Assembly: GCA_964036315.1 (NCBI GenBank)
Contig: OZ038508.1
Location: 46,701,616-46,765,615, forward strand
DNA length: 64,000 nucleotides
Direction: 5' to 3'
DNA from: Acanthosepion esculentum
Lineage: Eukaryota > Mollusca > Cephalopoda > Sepiida > Sepiidae
Shown here: one piece after another, positions 11,083 through 21,631 of the stretch
Layout: every line of letters begins with the position of its first letter
Numbering within the stretch: position 1 is the stretch's first letter
Translations under genes and position numbers: made by a program
The notes under the pieces: model-generated
Database searches by the model: none
Told to the model about the DNA's origin: nothing
What the model saw: only the letters and a program-made list of their open reading frames with translations

Positions 11083-11165
11083 TGAAACATTAAAACAGTA
11101 AACTTGCATATTCGGATTTTGATTTTTCCTATTTTTCCTCATACTGCCGGAACTATATCCATATA

Positions 11166-11587
<422 letters not shown>

Positions 11588-11591
<4 letters not shown>

Positions 11592-11702
11592 AATTTCTCA
11601 AATTTAACCTGTAGAAAAAGACAATATTTATAAAAGTAAAAGACAATAGGAAAACTGTAGTAGTTGCTGACGCGTTTCGTCTAATGTGGACTTTTTTCAA
11701 GG
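11588..11702 (-). repeat. Hammerhead-remnant repeat family C, copy 1
   Basis: On the minus strand the order is TTGAAAAAAGTCC, ACATTAGACGAAACGCGTC, GTCAGCAACTAC, then TTTTATAAATATTGTCTTTT and TTTTTCATATATA into (TA)n. This matches 44294-44407 in the other orientation. Stem III (ACGCGT) and GAAA are kept, but the CUGANGA part has become TTTGAAAAA-like and stem II is imperfect in this copy. Confidence 0.65.
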
Positions 11703-12675
11703 AAAAAACCAAATAGGAATTAAGAAGGCAAAAATAACAATAGGAATTATAAAGTAAATAAAAAATAAGAATTAAGATGAGAATAAAAAATAGGAATTAA
11801 GATGAGAATAAACAATCAGAATTAAGAAGTTAGTAAAACAATAGGTATTAAGAAGGCTATAAAACAATAGGAATTGAAAAGAGAATAAAACAATAGGAAT
11901 TAAGAAGACAATAAAATAATAGGAATTAAGGAGACAATAAGACAATAGGAATTAAGGAGACAATAAAACAATAGGAATTAAGGAGACAATAAAACAATAG
12001 GAATTAAGGAGACAATAAAACAATCAGAATTAAGAAGTTAGTAAAACAATAGGTATTAAGAAGGCTATAAAACAATAGGAATTGAGAAGAGAATAAAACA
12101 ATAGGAATTAAGAAGAGAATAAAACAATAGGAATTAAGAAGACAAAAATAACAATAGGAATTAAAAAGGCTATAAAAAATAAGAATTAAGATGAGGATAA
12201 AAAATAGGAATTAAAAAGAGAATAAACAATAGGAATTAATAATAGAATAAAACAATAGGAATTAAGAAGCCAAAAAAACAATAGAAATTAGAAGGCAAGG
12301 AAACAATAAGAATTAAGAAGTGGATAAAACAATTGGAATTACGAAGACAATAAAAGAATAGTAAATAAGAAGGGAATAAAACAAATAGAAATTAAGATGA
12401 GAATAAAACAATAGGAATTAAAACAATAAAACATTAGTAATTAAGAAGAGACTAAAACAATAGGAATTAAGCAGGCAATAAAACAATAGGAATTAAGAAG
12501 AGAATAAATCAAATAGGAATTAAGAAGAGAATAAACAATAGGAATTAAGGAAACAATAAAACAATAGGAATTAAGACAATAAAACAATAGGAATTAAGGA
12601 GACAATAAAACAATAGGAATTAAGACAATAAAACAATAGGAATTAAGAAGAGAATAAAACAAAAGGACTTAAGAA
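11700..12675. repeat. Minisatellite (about 24 bp unit) at a LINE 3' end
   Basis: About 40 imperfect units of the type AAAACAATAGGAATTAAGAAG. A higher-order block starting CAATCAGAATTAAGAAGTTAG recurs at 11813 and 12021, a 208 bp step. The array ends where a minus-strand LINE tail begins (about 12650), so it sits at the 3' end of that LINE. Confidence 0.9.
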
Positions 12676-12985
12676 GACAGAATATAACGATTGACATTTC
12701 TTTTAAACTCTTGAAGAGCAAAGTTGACAAGGACGCAATAAAACGAAAGAGATATACATAAGCGAGAAGTACGTTAAAATAAACTCTTAACATAGAACTT
12801 GCGGTTATATCTAGCCAATTCACCTGTAAAATTATGAGACTTTACTGCGCTTCTATTCATAAATTCTAACTACCATGGTGGCAAGACCATCGGAGCAATT
12901 ACCATGAAAGTACGTCTAGAAAAAGAACAGCGGCGCTGCGTTACGGCGGCAGGGAAATGACTGAAACCGAGTTGCCAGACTAAGA
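12650..12985 (-). pseudogene. LINE ORF2 C-terminal/3' UTR fragment
   Basis: On the minus strand GCAAGTTCTATG precedes a segment ending in GAAGAGTTTAAAAG and TCAATCGTTATATTCTG. This is the counterpart of the 22870-23160, 50170-50445 and 62760-63200 fragments, whose shared landmark on the plus strand is CATAGAACTTACGGTTG. In better-kept copies this codes for the LINE end motif RKFYA..FF...RLWNSLP. No intact frame. Confidence 0.6.
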
Positions 12986-12989
12986 TCTA

Positions 12990-13760
12990 TAACGTTGCAG
13001 ATTCTTCTTTGTATAGGCTGAAATGTATAAATGGTCGTCTAAATTACGCAAAAAGGAAAATAACACTGACATCTAATCTTCACAGATATATTTACCAAAA
13101 TTTCACAAAGATATCTTGAAATACTAAAGAGTAAATTTATTCAACAACATCCCCATTGGCTTGTACCAGTGTCTCCGGACGACTTTCGAATCGCTTGCTA
13201 CTCTTCTCCTTTTAAGTTGCTGAATGCTGTCATAATCCTTACCTTCAGTTCGTTTTCGGTGTTGCAATGAGGTTTGCTTTTCACTCATCTGCACCCTACA
13301 AAAAACAATGTAGTCTTGAGAGTTAGCGGCCAGGTGTAAAGGTTGATGTAGTCGCAGAAATTGTCTGACAGCCATAACTGGATTCTCCTGCTTGGGTGGC
13401 ATGGTGCAGAAATAGGGTATTCCAAAAACCAGCCTCTTAACCCAAGGTAGCCATACTTCTTCAAGGTACTTGATATAGGCCTCCGTGTTGAAGAAGAGGT
13501 TGTGTGGGGAGATGAATGGAGGCATAACGTCGTTATCACTAGTGATCACTCCAAACACCAATATGTTGATTGGATATATTAACCCGCTTTTTTAGAATCC
13601 TCTGCACAGACCTCAGATTGACACCGTTCATACTGGAGTTTCCGGTGCGAATACGATGCCCTTTTCCAAATTTATAGCAGAGTGAATTGCGTCATGGTAC
13701 TCTTTTATCTCACAGACGATGCTCATCTGACCTTACGATACTCCGCACTCGAAAAAATCA
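12990..13760 (-). pseudogene. mariner-type transposase relic
   Basis: The minus-strand frame from 13561 gives MVFGVITSDNDVMPPFISPH, then TEAYIKYLEEVWLPWVKRLV, the conserved block around the second catalytic aspartate of mariner transposases. A frameshift follows, and the second frame carries RRIQLWLSDNFCDYI, matching a typical RRTQSWLSDNFCDHI segment. The C-terminal tail is EGKDYDSIQQLKR. The catalytic QDSAP-type block is damaged and the N-terminal DNA-binding half is largely missing. Sequence after the stop (AAATTTTGGTAAATATATCTG) matches the 38 kb copy. Confidence 0.8.
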
Positions 13761-13832
13761 AAAACAAAAACAACTTTTATGCGCGAAATTTAAAAAATAT
13801 AAACTGACGACAATTTACCCATCGCAACCTGT

Positions 13833-13863
<31 letters not shown>

Positions 13864-14480
13864 TTTCCTACAGGTAAATATGCTGGCTAAAATTTCATGA
13901 GGTATTTTTTTTTTAAAGTTTTCCTGCAGAACATTATTACTACATAGTTGTTCCCAAAGTATGTTATGATTATGAAAGGCTTTAATTAAAAATTTTCTTC
14001 GAAGTATAGAAAACATGTCATATGAGGATTATTTCTTGTACAAAGAGAAAAAAAAAGAAACATCGTAAAACCGATGCCACGACTGACTTATAAAAAGAGT
14101 GCAGGCAATAATACCGAAAGTATATAAAATACGATAATTTAAGTGGACAAACATATAAAGAAATAGAAAATATTTTCCAGTAAATAAAGCATAAAAAGTT
14201 ACAGGGAATGAATAAAAGAACGCATCGGATGACAGAATGGAAGAATGGATGATAAAAGATGGGAAGAAAACAAACAATGGATTGCACTTGAGAGAAGAGA
14301 GTCGAAAAGTCGATGTTTCGAGGATTGCTGAATAGATATTTAGCACCACGTGTCGGATGAATGAAGGGCAGTGACAAGGGTGGAAGGGTTGAAGCAAAAA
14401 GCAAAAATCAAAAACAAATGAAGGGAATTAGAGAAGTAAAAAAAGAAGGAAATAAAGATAGATCGCAAAAAAATTAGTGC
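13833..14480. other. Short TA tract, then unannotated sequence
   Basis: A TA run of about 30 bp (13833-13862) is followed by about 600 bp with no recognised feature. Minus-strand open frames here (to 14404) are low-complexity and hydrophobic, without family resemblance. Confidence 0.35.
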
Positions 14481-14671
14481 TACGAAATAATAAACAGAAA
14501 CGAGGAAATTAATTAATTGGGAAGAAATAATTATGGAAGCAGTATGCAGGCAGATAAGCATGGTCAGAGCAGCAGTCGAGATAAACAGACTGACATACAA
14601 ATAGAGAGAGAGAGAGATGAGTATATGCAAATATAAATAGAGAGAGAGAGTGAAAGAGAGAGATAGAGAGA

Positions 14672-14735
<64 letters not shown>

Positions 14736-14960
14736 GTGTGAGAGGAACAGACAGATATGTGTATATCGGTGATGCACCCATACAAAGATATATACGAGAA
14801 GAGACTAATAAGCAGATAGATAGTTATATCCAGGTATAGTTAGATGAAAATACATACACACACACACACACATACACACATATAACTATATGTATGTATG
14901 TGTGTGTCAGTGTATGTATGTATATATATACAAATATGTATATATATGCACATATATAGG
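14481..14960. repeat. Purine-rich and (GT)n/(GA)n microsatellites
   Basis: GAGA and GATA runs (about 14601-14672), a GT tract (14673-14731), CA runs (14854-14880) and TATG repeats. Open frames on the minus strand are repeat translations. Confidence 0.9.
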
Positions 14961-15055
14961 CAAATTTAGATGAGGATATAGTGTTTAAGCCTTTTTATTA
15001 TATACTTACTCTGTCCTGGACCTTGCGTTCTACCTGCATTCTTTCCTATTGGAAT

Positions 15056-15057
<2 letters not shown>

Positions 15058-15144
<87 letters not shown>

Positions 15145-15194
15145 TAATACATATATATATATTAAATATGTATTCCTAGCACACACACAGAAAC

Positions 15195-15225
<31 letters not shown>

Positions 15226-15290
15226 TATATATATATATATAGAGAGAGAGAGATAGATAGATAAATAGATAGATAGATTGATTGATTGAG
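15058..15290. repeat. (TA)n, (CA)n, (GA)n, (GATA)n compound microsatellite
   Basis: About 85 bp of TA, a spacer, CA runs (15180-15225), TA, GAGA (15241-15252) and GATA units. Confidence 0.95.
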
Positions 15291-15439
15291 AGATACACAT
15301 TCGCTAACATATGTACACTACTCAAATGTTCATAGGGAAACTTAGAATTTTTTTTAAAAATTGGCCCAAAATGTAGTTGTTTTGTACTTTAAATAAGAGA
15401 ACATTACTATAAATGCTTAAAAAAAAGTGACACATTATT

Positions 15440-15545
15440 CTTATATATATGTGTGTATGTATGTATGTACGTGTATATACGTATGTATATATATTTATAT
15501 ATATTAGATATATGTATATATATGTATGCGTATATTAACCACTAA

Positions 15546-15634
<89 letters not shown>

Positions 15635-15647
15635 GTATGTATATATT

Positions 15648-15670
<23 letters not shown>
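15440..15670. repeat. (TA)n/(GTAT)n/(GA)n compound microsatellite
   Basis: A TA tract at 15550-15622 is flanked by GTATGTAT and GAGAGA runs. Confidence 0.95.
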
Positions 15671-15679
<9 letters not shown>

Positions 15680-15771
15680 AAGAGAACAGGGGAACAGATA
15701 GAACACCTAGAAATTTGGATATGTATGAGCGTACTAACGATACATACTATAATATATGTATATAGATAGAT

Positions 15772-16091
15772 ACAAGAATAGACTAATACGTAGACAGATA
15801 GATAGATAGATAGATACATAGATAGATAGACAGACACACAGATAGATAGATATATATACAGACAGACAGATAGCTAGCTAGCTAGCTAGCTAGATAGATA
15901 GATAGATATCAACAGATTATCATACATAGATAGATATTAATAAACTGTCAGACACACAGACAGACAGACAGACAGACAGATAGATAGATAAATAGATAGA
16001 TAGATAGAAAGATAGATAGATATATATGAACAAACTGACAGATAGATATGATCAAACTGCTAATGACACACAGACAGACAGACAGACAGAC

Positions 16092-16122
<31 letters not shown>

Positions 16123-16153
16123 AATACAGACAGAGAGACAGATAAATAGATAA

Positions 16154-16204
<51 letters not shown>

Positions 16205-16441
16205 TGATCAAACTGCCGATGTCACACAGACAGACAAAAATATAGATAGATAGATATGATCAAACGGCCAGTGACACACAGATAGATAGATAGATGGATA
16301 GATAGATATGAACAAAGTGCCAGACAGAGAGACTGAAAGACAGATTGATAGATAGTTAGTTAGTTAGATAGATAGATAGATATGAACAGATTATCATAGA
16401 TAGATAGATATTAATAAACTGCCAGAGACACACAGACAGAC

Positions 16442-16478
<37 letters not shown>

Positions 16479-16571
16479 TGAACAAACTGACAGATACATA
16501 TGATCAAACTGCTAATGACACACAGATAGATAGATAGATAGATAGATAGAAATACAGACAGACAGACAGAC

Positions 16572-16612
<41 letters not shown>

Positions 16613-16833
16613 TGAGCAAACTGACAGATAGATAGATATGATCAAACTGCCGATGACACACAGACAGACAAAAATATACATAGATAGATAGATAGATAGA
16701 TATGATCAAACTGCCAGTGACACACAGATAGATAGATAGATAGGTATGAACAAACTGCCAAAGATAGATAGATAGATAGGAACAAAGTGCTAGACAGAGA
16801 GACTGAAAGACAATAGATAGATATTTAGTTAAT

Positions 16834-16879
<46 letters not shown>

Positions 16880-16912
16880 CATAGATAGATGAACGGACTG
16901 AGATAGATAGAT
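15772..16912. repeat. (GATA)n/(GACA)n array with ~475 bp internal duplication
   Basis: GATA and GACA units alternate with longer spacers such as TATGATCAAACTGC, GACACACAG and GAACAAAGTGC. The ordered series of spacers starting ACAGATTATCATA at about 15910 recurs at about 16385, including the TTAATAAACTG and GAGAGACTGAAAGACA spacers, so a whole segment has been duplicated in tandem. All open frames here are repeat artefacts. Confidence 0.9.
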
Positions 16913-17540
16913 AACAATGAAAATGAAAAGAAGTTAGATGACGAAAAAGATGAGAGAAAAAGAATGATAGAATCGAATAAGAAAAACAGGAGGAAAAGGA
17001 GTATTCAAGAGAAAATGTAAAAATAATCGAAGTGAAAACATAAGAGAGAAAATAAGCGAAAAATAAAAAAATAACACGACGAAAGAAGATGCAAAGAAAT
17101 TAATAATAAAATGAAGAAAAAAAACGGATAAATTAAAAAAAAATTGTATCTGGATCAAAAGACAATGTAATAATGAAATATAGAACGAAGCTTAAATAAT
17201 TAAAGAACAACTAAATTAATTAGAGGAAGAAGATTCGTACCGGACGATGTTAGACTTAATAAATATACTAAATTTAGACCGATCTGAAATTTGATTGGTC
17301 ACAACTATAATTGAGTATGTCACGTTTTTTTTTTTTTTAGATGTCAGAGTTCGAACGGCGCCTCTGAAAAATAAGACATGATTTAAAATGTCCATTTTCA
17401 AGTTAGGACTTTTCTTCTTTCATACACTCTATCCGTTCATGACGCTTCACGAATATCAATCCACTGAAGCATTAAACAAACTTGACTCTCTTATCCGCCT
17501 TCCCTGTTCCCGGTCTGACACCCATTTACATAGGCTGGTT
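16913..17540. other. A-rich unannotated stretch
   Basis: AAAGA-rich DNA to about 17160, then mixed sequence with a T-run near 17329-17338. No feature recognised. Confidence 0.3.
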
Positions 17541-17544
17541 GTAG

Positions 17545-17775
17545 TACTCGTAGATTTCGTTTGCCCAAATTGACTTTGGTATGCCATACGAATGTCATAC
17601 TCTCTAAGTGCACTTTCTTCATTATGACTTCAAGAATGGTAAACATTCGCACTCTGATAACGAGTCAGTATGTAGTGTACGTTCCCGTTTTCCGTAAAAC
17701 TTCCTCATTGCTCAGTTGGTTTACACATGATATTCTCGTTATTCTTCTACGTAATCGCATCTCTGCTGATTAAAA
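17545..17775 (-). pseudogene. LINE RT-adjacent fragment (SNEEVL motif)
   Basis: The minus-strand frame reads MRLRRRITRISCVNQLSNEEVLRKTG. This corresponds to the conserved region after the RT domain of the LINEs seen at 29.6-30.2 and 53.4-54.2 kb. The downstream frame is broken. Only about 75 codons are covered. Confidence 0.6.
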
Positions 17776-17911
17776 TCTGTGAGCAATGCTATCCAGCATT
17801 CACTGACATGTAGGGCGATTGATATCATATAACTGTTGAGCATACTCGTCTTTGTTTCACAAAACATCTTGCCTCTTAATATTCTACTTAGTTTTTGAAA
17901 TTAAATTGTTT

Positions 17912-18385
17912 ATAATATTTACATTATTCGGACTATTGTACTCATCTTTGTCGCCATATTTATTACAACGTTTCGGCCGTTGTACGCTCCGGCCATCTTC
18001 AGTTGGTTGGAATGTCGAACTGAACCCTTTAATTCGCTCACTGGGATAGGCTGTTCTCACGGACACGTGGCACAGTTGATAAATGCGTCAGTTAGATCCA
18101 GTGTCAGGACCCAAAGAGTGTGAGTTCAGTACCTGGTTAAGGCGGTGTAGAACTTGGAGAGGGGAATTAACAGGAGATAACTGATAACTGACAACCATTA
18201 GACATGGCACGTGGGACTACCCCAGTGAGCGAAATAAAGTGTTCAGTTGGATATCCCCAACCACCTGAACAAGACCGGAGCGTACAACGGCCGAAACGTT
18301 GTAATAAATATGGTGACAAAAATGAGGACAATAGTCAGAATAATGTAAATAGTGTACATAATACCTCATCTTAGAAATATAGACA
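17912..18385. repeat. RepA head-to-head pair (foldback)
   Basis: The left arm is a minus-strand RepA tail. On that strand CTGAAGA, an extra T, the GGCC/GGCC hairpin and GAAACG lie at about 17968-18003. The centre (18060-18160) is the tRNA-like head with GTTGATAAATGCG and the B-box-like GAGTTCAGTACC. The right arm is a plus-strand tail with the same motif at 18263-18300, where the core reads CTGAACA (G8 lost). Outward-facing motifs with a promoter-like centre are the typical RepA layout. Confidence 0.75.
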
Positions 18386-18414
18386 GATACATAATTGTTT
18401 TCAACAGCACTCTT

Positions 18415-18760
18415 TTGATGACGTGACCGCTTCGTTTGCGTGCCATGTCTAATGTATGTCAGTTATCAGTTATCTCCTGTTAATTACCCTGTCCAAGTTC
18501 TCCACCCCCTTAACCAGGTATTGGACTCTCATTCTTTGGGTCCTGTCACTGGATCTAAATAACGCTTTTATCCAGTGTTCCATGTGTACTTGATAACAGT
18601 CTAACCCAGTGAGCGAAATAAAGGGTTCAGTCCGACATTCCAACCACGTCAAGAATGGGAGGGCGTTGTGATAAATATGGCAATAAAGATGAGGACAATA
18701 GTTCGAATAATGTAAATAGTGTACATAATACCTCATCTCAGAAATATAGAGAGATATTAA
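18415..18760. repeat. RepA head-to-head pair, ribozyme-like motif deleted
   Basis: The left part reads the RepA body on the minus strand (CAGTTATCTCCTGTTAAT, AACCAGGTATTGGACTC). The right part reads the plus strand (CCCAGTGAGCGAAATAAAGG ... ATTCCAACCAC) and ends GACAATAGTTCGAATAATG. The CTGAAGA-hairpin-GAAACG block is replaced by a short GTCAAGAATGGGAGGG junction. Confidence 0.7.
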
Positions 18761-19059
18761 ATTGTTCATGCTATTTTCATGTGTCTTCGGATTTGCGCCA
18801 CTCTTTCCATCCTGTTATAAGACTTCCTAAATTTGTGTACTGTGTTAATTTTGACGTCACCAATTCTTTGCTCGTCCTTATTATTAAAGGCCATACCAGC
18901 CCCCGTCTTCACGTCGATTAATCGTTTCTTCGTGCATTTCGTTGCTACTACGTCTGGAAATACCTACAGTTTTATTTATAATAAAGTTCGGAAAGTCACT
19001 ACGCACTTATATTTATCAACAGACATGTTTGAGTATAAAATACAGGAGGAGAATAGGAA

Positions 19060-19430
19060 TGAAACAACTATGTTGAATGTAACACTCGTTTACCATCACT
19101 AAAGGCTTGGGTTCTTATTTTTGTTCGGGAACAGTTTTTTTTTTCTGACAGCCTTATGGGCAGTTGCAAAACCAATATCTTTGTAATGATTTTATTGTAT
19201 TCCTGAATACTGTCCAAAATATTCAACAATTTCTCCTCCGATAGCTTTGCTGACCTTCCACAAGGTTTGACATCATCCACTGATCCTGTTTCGCAAATTT
19301 TATCAACAAGGTTACGAACGGTATTGCGATATGGAAAGCGTGTATCTGAAAATTTATCAGCAAAACGCTGTCGCGCCAAATTTGTGTATCTACCACGTTC
19401 TCAAAATACGTATTCGGCAAGTTGTGTAAA
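19060..19430 (-). pseudogene. Tc1/mariner-type helix-turn-helix transposase fragment
   Basis: The minus-strand frame from 19379 reads ARQRFADKFSDTRFPYRNTV, RNLVDKICETGSVDDVKPCG, RSAKLSEEKLLNILDSIQE. This is the fold and wording of the N-terminal HTH domain common to many mariner-like and DUF4817-type elements (the GSVDD..GR linker is characteristic). The frame is lost after about 80 residues and no catalytic domain follows. Confidence 0.65.
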
Positions 19431-19511
19431 CTATATTGGGTTTAAATTTTGAAATATACAACATTTGATTAGTATGGTGTGCACTAAATTTCAGATCACC
19501 ATATATTTGTT

Positions 19512-19512
<1 letters not shown>

Positions 19513-19594
<82 letters not shown>
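19513..19594. repeat. (TA)n microsatellite
   Basis: Pure TA tract forming the left flank of the F1 copy. Confidence 0.95.
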
Positions 19595-19598
<4 letters not shown>

Positions 19599-20104
19599 AC
19601 ATTTTTATGTTTATACTTTCTTTTTTAGAGATACAAATATTTAAATAAATGCTCTGTTTATAATAAACAGTACCGGCCTGTATGTCCGTACTTTACCAAT
19701 TCAGCCACAGAAGAGCGTTTCGGTTAGCAACGTCGATTTTACTGTTTTGAAACTACAACTGTCCATGGTTTTCTCTCGTACATTCATATCTGCTCGATGT
19801 GTATCCAAGTCTAAACAAATGACGTCATATATTATGAAATGGACAAAGTCCGACAAATATCTTAAGACATTTTGATGTTTAGACGTAAAGCACGTCAGGC
19901 TATACGATGGTTCTTTATAGGATACAGGTTCGATTCCTGTCGGAGTATGCATATTTCCTATGACAATTTCTCGGACATTCGGGCCGGTAAATGTTGTTAA
20001 TTCTGTTATTATAAATAGAGCATTTACTTAAATATTTTTATCTATAAAAAAGAATGTATAAACATAAAAATGTCTTAAAATAATTGTCGGACATTGTCCA
20101 TTTC

Positions 20105-20106
<2 letters not shown>
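19595..20106. repeat. Foldback family F1, copy 2, opened by a tRNA-like insert
   Basis: The outer arms match those of 1287-1497: AAGACATTTTTATGTTTATAC on the left, and on the right ATTTACTTAAATATTTT, AAGAATGTATAAACATAAAA and TTGTCGGACATTGTCCATTTC. Between them is about 300 bp with a second inner partial arm (GTCCGACAAATATCTTAAGACA) and a tRNA-like segment, GATACAGGTTCGATTCCTGTC (about 19921-19941), with a good B box. TA tracts lie on both sides. Confidence 0.75.

Positions 20107-20154
<48 letters not shown>
20107..20154. repeat. (TA)n microsatellite
   Basis: TA tract between the F1 copy and the hammerhead unit; it shares its edge with both. Confidence 0.95.
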
Positions 20155-20156
<2 letters not shown>

Positions 20157-20208
20157 CAGCCACAGACAGACTGTTTCGCTGTATCACAGCTCATCAGTGT
20201 GGCTAGAC
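20155..20208 (-). ncRNA. Hammerhead ribozyme, complete core
   Basis: Read on the minus strand: stem I outer GTC (20206-20208), internal loop TAG, CCACA (20198-20202); core CTGATGA (20191-20197); stem II GCTGT-GAT-ACAGC (20178-20190); GAAA (20174-20177); short stem III ACA/TGT; cleavage-site C at 20165; then TGTGG, loop CT and GAC, which close stem I. Every conserved core position of the family is present. The ribozyme ends at the (TA)n tract. Confidence 0.88.
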
Positions 20209-20410
20209 GTCCGGTTCCCTCTGGCTAGAATCGAAAACCGGCTGAATTCGCGTCAGTCGGACATTTTACCCTGAAGCTGTTGGCGCACGGCAGAGAAGGT
20301 GAATTTAAGCGTATTTATATTTAGATAAACACACAGTGACTGAGAGAACTCAATTCGATTTACCGAAGAGTCTTGCATTATTAGCCGTAATAGTCACTGT
20401 TTCAAACCCA
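20155..20410 (-). repeat. Hammerhead unit (retrozyme-like monomer), copy 1
   Basis: On the minus strand the unit starts near GAAACAGTGACTATTACGGC and continues through AAGACTCTTCGGTAAA and the tRNA-like block around GGTTTTCGATTCTAGCC (B box) before the hammerhead. It matches the units at 44468-44790 and 48975-49508. The tRNA-like A-box region is degenerate (CAGCTTCAGGGTAAAAT). One ribozyme only, so a single partial copy. Confidence 0.75.
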
Positions 20411-20414
20411 TATA

Positions 20415-20619
20415 TATAAAGAAATATAGTCTTAAAGTGTGTTATATTTATGGAATAAAGTGCTCAATATCAGAGATAGAGCGTGTGTAAATATAAAAGT
20501 GAACATAGAAGTCAACACTTACAGGCGACAGTCTGTTTCATGCTAGATGTAATCGTGGCCTGGCGATTGTATCTACCATGAAACAGACTGTCGCCTCTAA
20601 GTGTTGACTTCTATGTTCA

Positions 20620-20627
<8 letters not shown>
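20415..20627 (+). repeat. Foldback family F2, copy 2
   Basis: The left tail (GAAATATAGTCTTAAAGTGTG) leads to inverted arms, AAAAGTGAACATAGAAGTC ... GACTTCTATGTTCACTTTT. Each arm contains GAAACAGACTGTCGCCTC read outward from the centre. The centre is ATGTAATCGTGGCCTGGCG-like. It is followed by (TA)n. The GAAACAG-x-CTGTC block has the form of hammerhead GAAA plus stem III plus cleavage site, but stem II is lost. Confidence 0.8.

Positions 20628-20695
<68 letters not shown>
20628..20695. repeat. (TA)n microsatellite
   Basis: Pure TA tract after the F2 copy. Confidence 0.95.
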
Positions 20696-20696
<1 letters not shown>

Positions 20697-20859
20697 GGAG
20701 TCATTTAATTTGAATCAATAGCTTCATCTACCGCAAGGAAAGTTGTTTGTGTCGCGCCAGAATGTTTTTCTCGTCTGAGTTCATCCTTCAAATCTACCAT
20801 TCGTCCTAAAAAATACTAAATACTGTTGCCATATATGCTCTGGTTTGCTACGCTGTTAC

Positions 20860-21370
20860 TCTTGAGATTCACGAGAAAATCCAAAGACGGATATACAATG
20901 TGATTGTCCCTGACCTGGCATTTCGACTCCAGTCACTTTCTCACAGACGTGATGTGGCTTCCTTCTCTGTCTTTTCCACAAATATTTTCATGACAGTTGC
21001 TCAGTCGGGCTACTTTAATTGGTACCCCAAATGCATGAATTTAAGTGCGCTACTGGCTTGGCATCATAATTCCGACATTTTACTGTCAAAACACTTAAAT
21101 ATAATTGCCTCTTCTACTCCAACAGATTCTTCTCTGATACTTCCAGACAGCGGAACTCCCTTCTTCTTAGTTGCCTTATTGATAGTTATAATCTTCAAAT
21201 ATGCAAGTATAATTTTAATCGACACCTTCTAATGCCTTGATCTTGATCCGCGTTCCCCTCTTTATTCTTTTTTCTCAAAAAACACTCTTTTCTCTTACTT
21301 TTACTCTGTGTAACCCCTTGCGGGCTAGTAGCACTCTCGCCTTCTTGGGGATAAATGCTTATAAAAAAAC
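20860..21370 (+). pseudogene. LINE ORF2 C-terminus and 3' UTR
   Basis: The frame reads [32 protein letters not shown], then after a frameshift LVPQMHEF..., and later PRTS-type and LQICKYNFNRHLL segments, the usual end of jockey/CR1-type ORF2. The 3' UTR carries TGTAACCCCTTGCGGGCTAG...CTTCTTGGGGATAAATGCTT, shared with 37033-37088. It ends with a short A-run at 21363-21369. Frameshifted, so inactive. Confidence 0.8.
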
Positions 21371-21539
21371 CTCAAAATATCTATCTGATGTCGTTGAGGT
21401 GGTGCCAAACAAGGGAAGAAACTCTCTTAACATCAGCACGCTCAATAGGATATGTAAATCTAGTGCCACATTTTTACATACCCTTAATTCCCATTCTCTC
21501 TGTAGACGGTTAATCACAAACTAGAAGATAGATATACAT

Positions 21540-21613
21540 CGTACCCATAAAGTTCTTGTCCACCTTAAAAAATTTATAACTTTAAAGTGCACACGAACTT
21601 TACGGACAACCTG
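21540..21613. mobile_element. Minimal mariner derivative: two terminal repeats almost back to back
   Basis: The right end is GTGCACACGAAC..GGACAACCTG (to 21613), followed by TA. Its reverse complement matches the terminus at 50901. The left half, CCATAAAGTTCTTGTCCACC, is a diverged inverted copy of it. Only about 10 bp separates the two, so this is an element reduced to its ends. Confidence 0.6.
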
Positions 21614-21631
21614 TATTACGCTCTTCGTAAA

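Noticed and set aside
13124..13561. Intact 145-residue transposase gene
   Set aside because: The first third matches mariner but then a frameshift moves the reading into a non-homologous frame; the catalytic block and N-terminus are missing.
19921..19950. Candidate tRNA gene (GGTTCGATTCC box)
   Set aside because: Only the B-box half is convincing; it sits inside a foldback repeat and no acceptor stem closes it.
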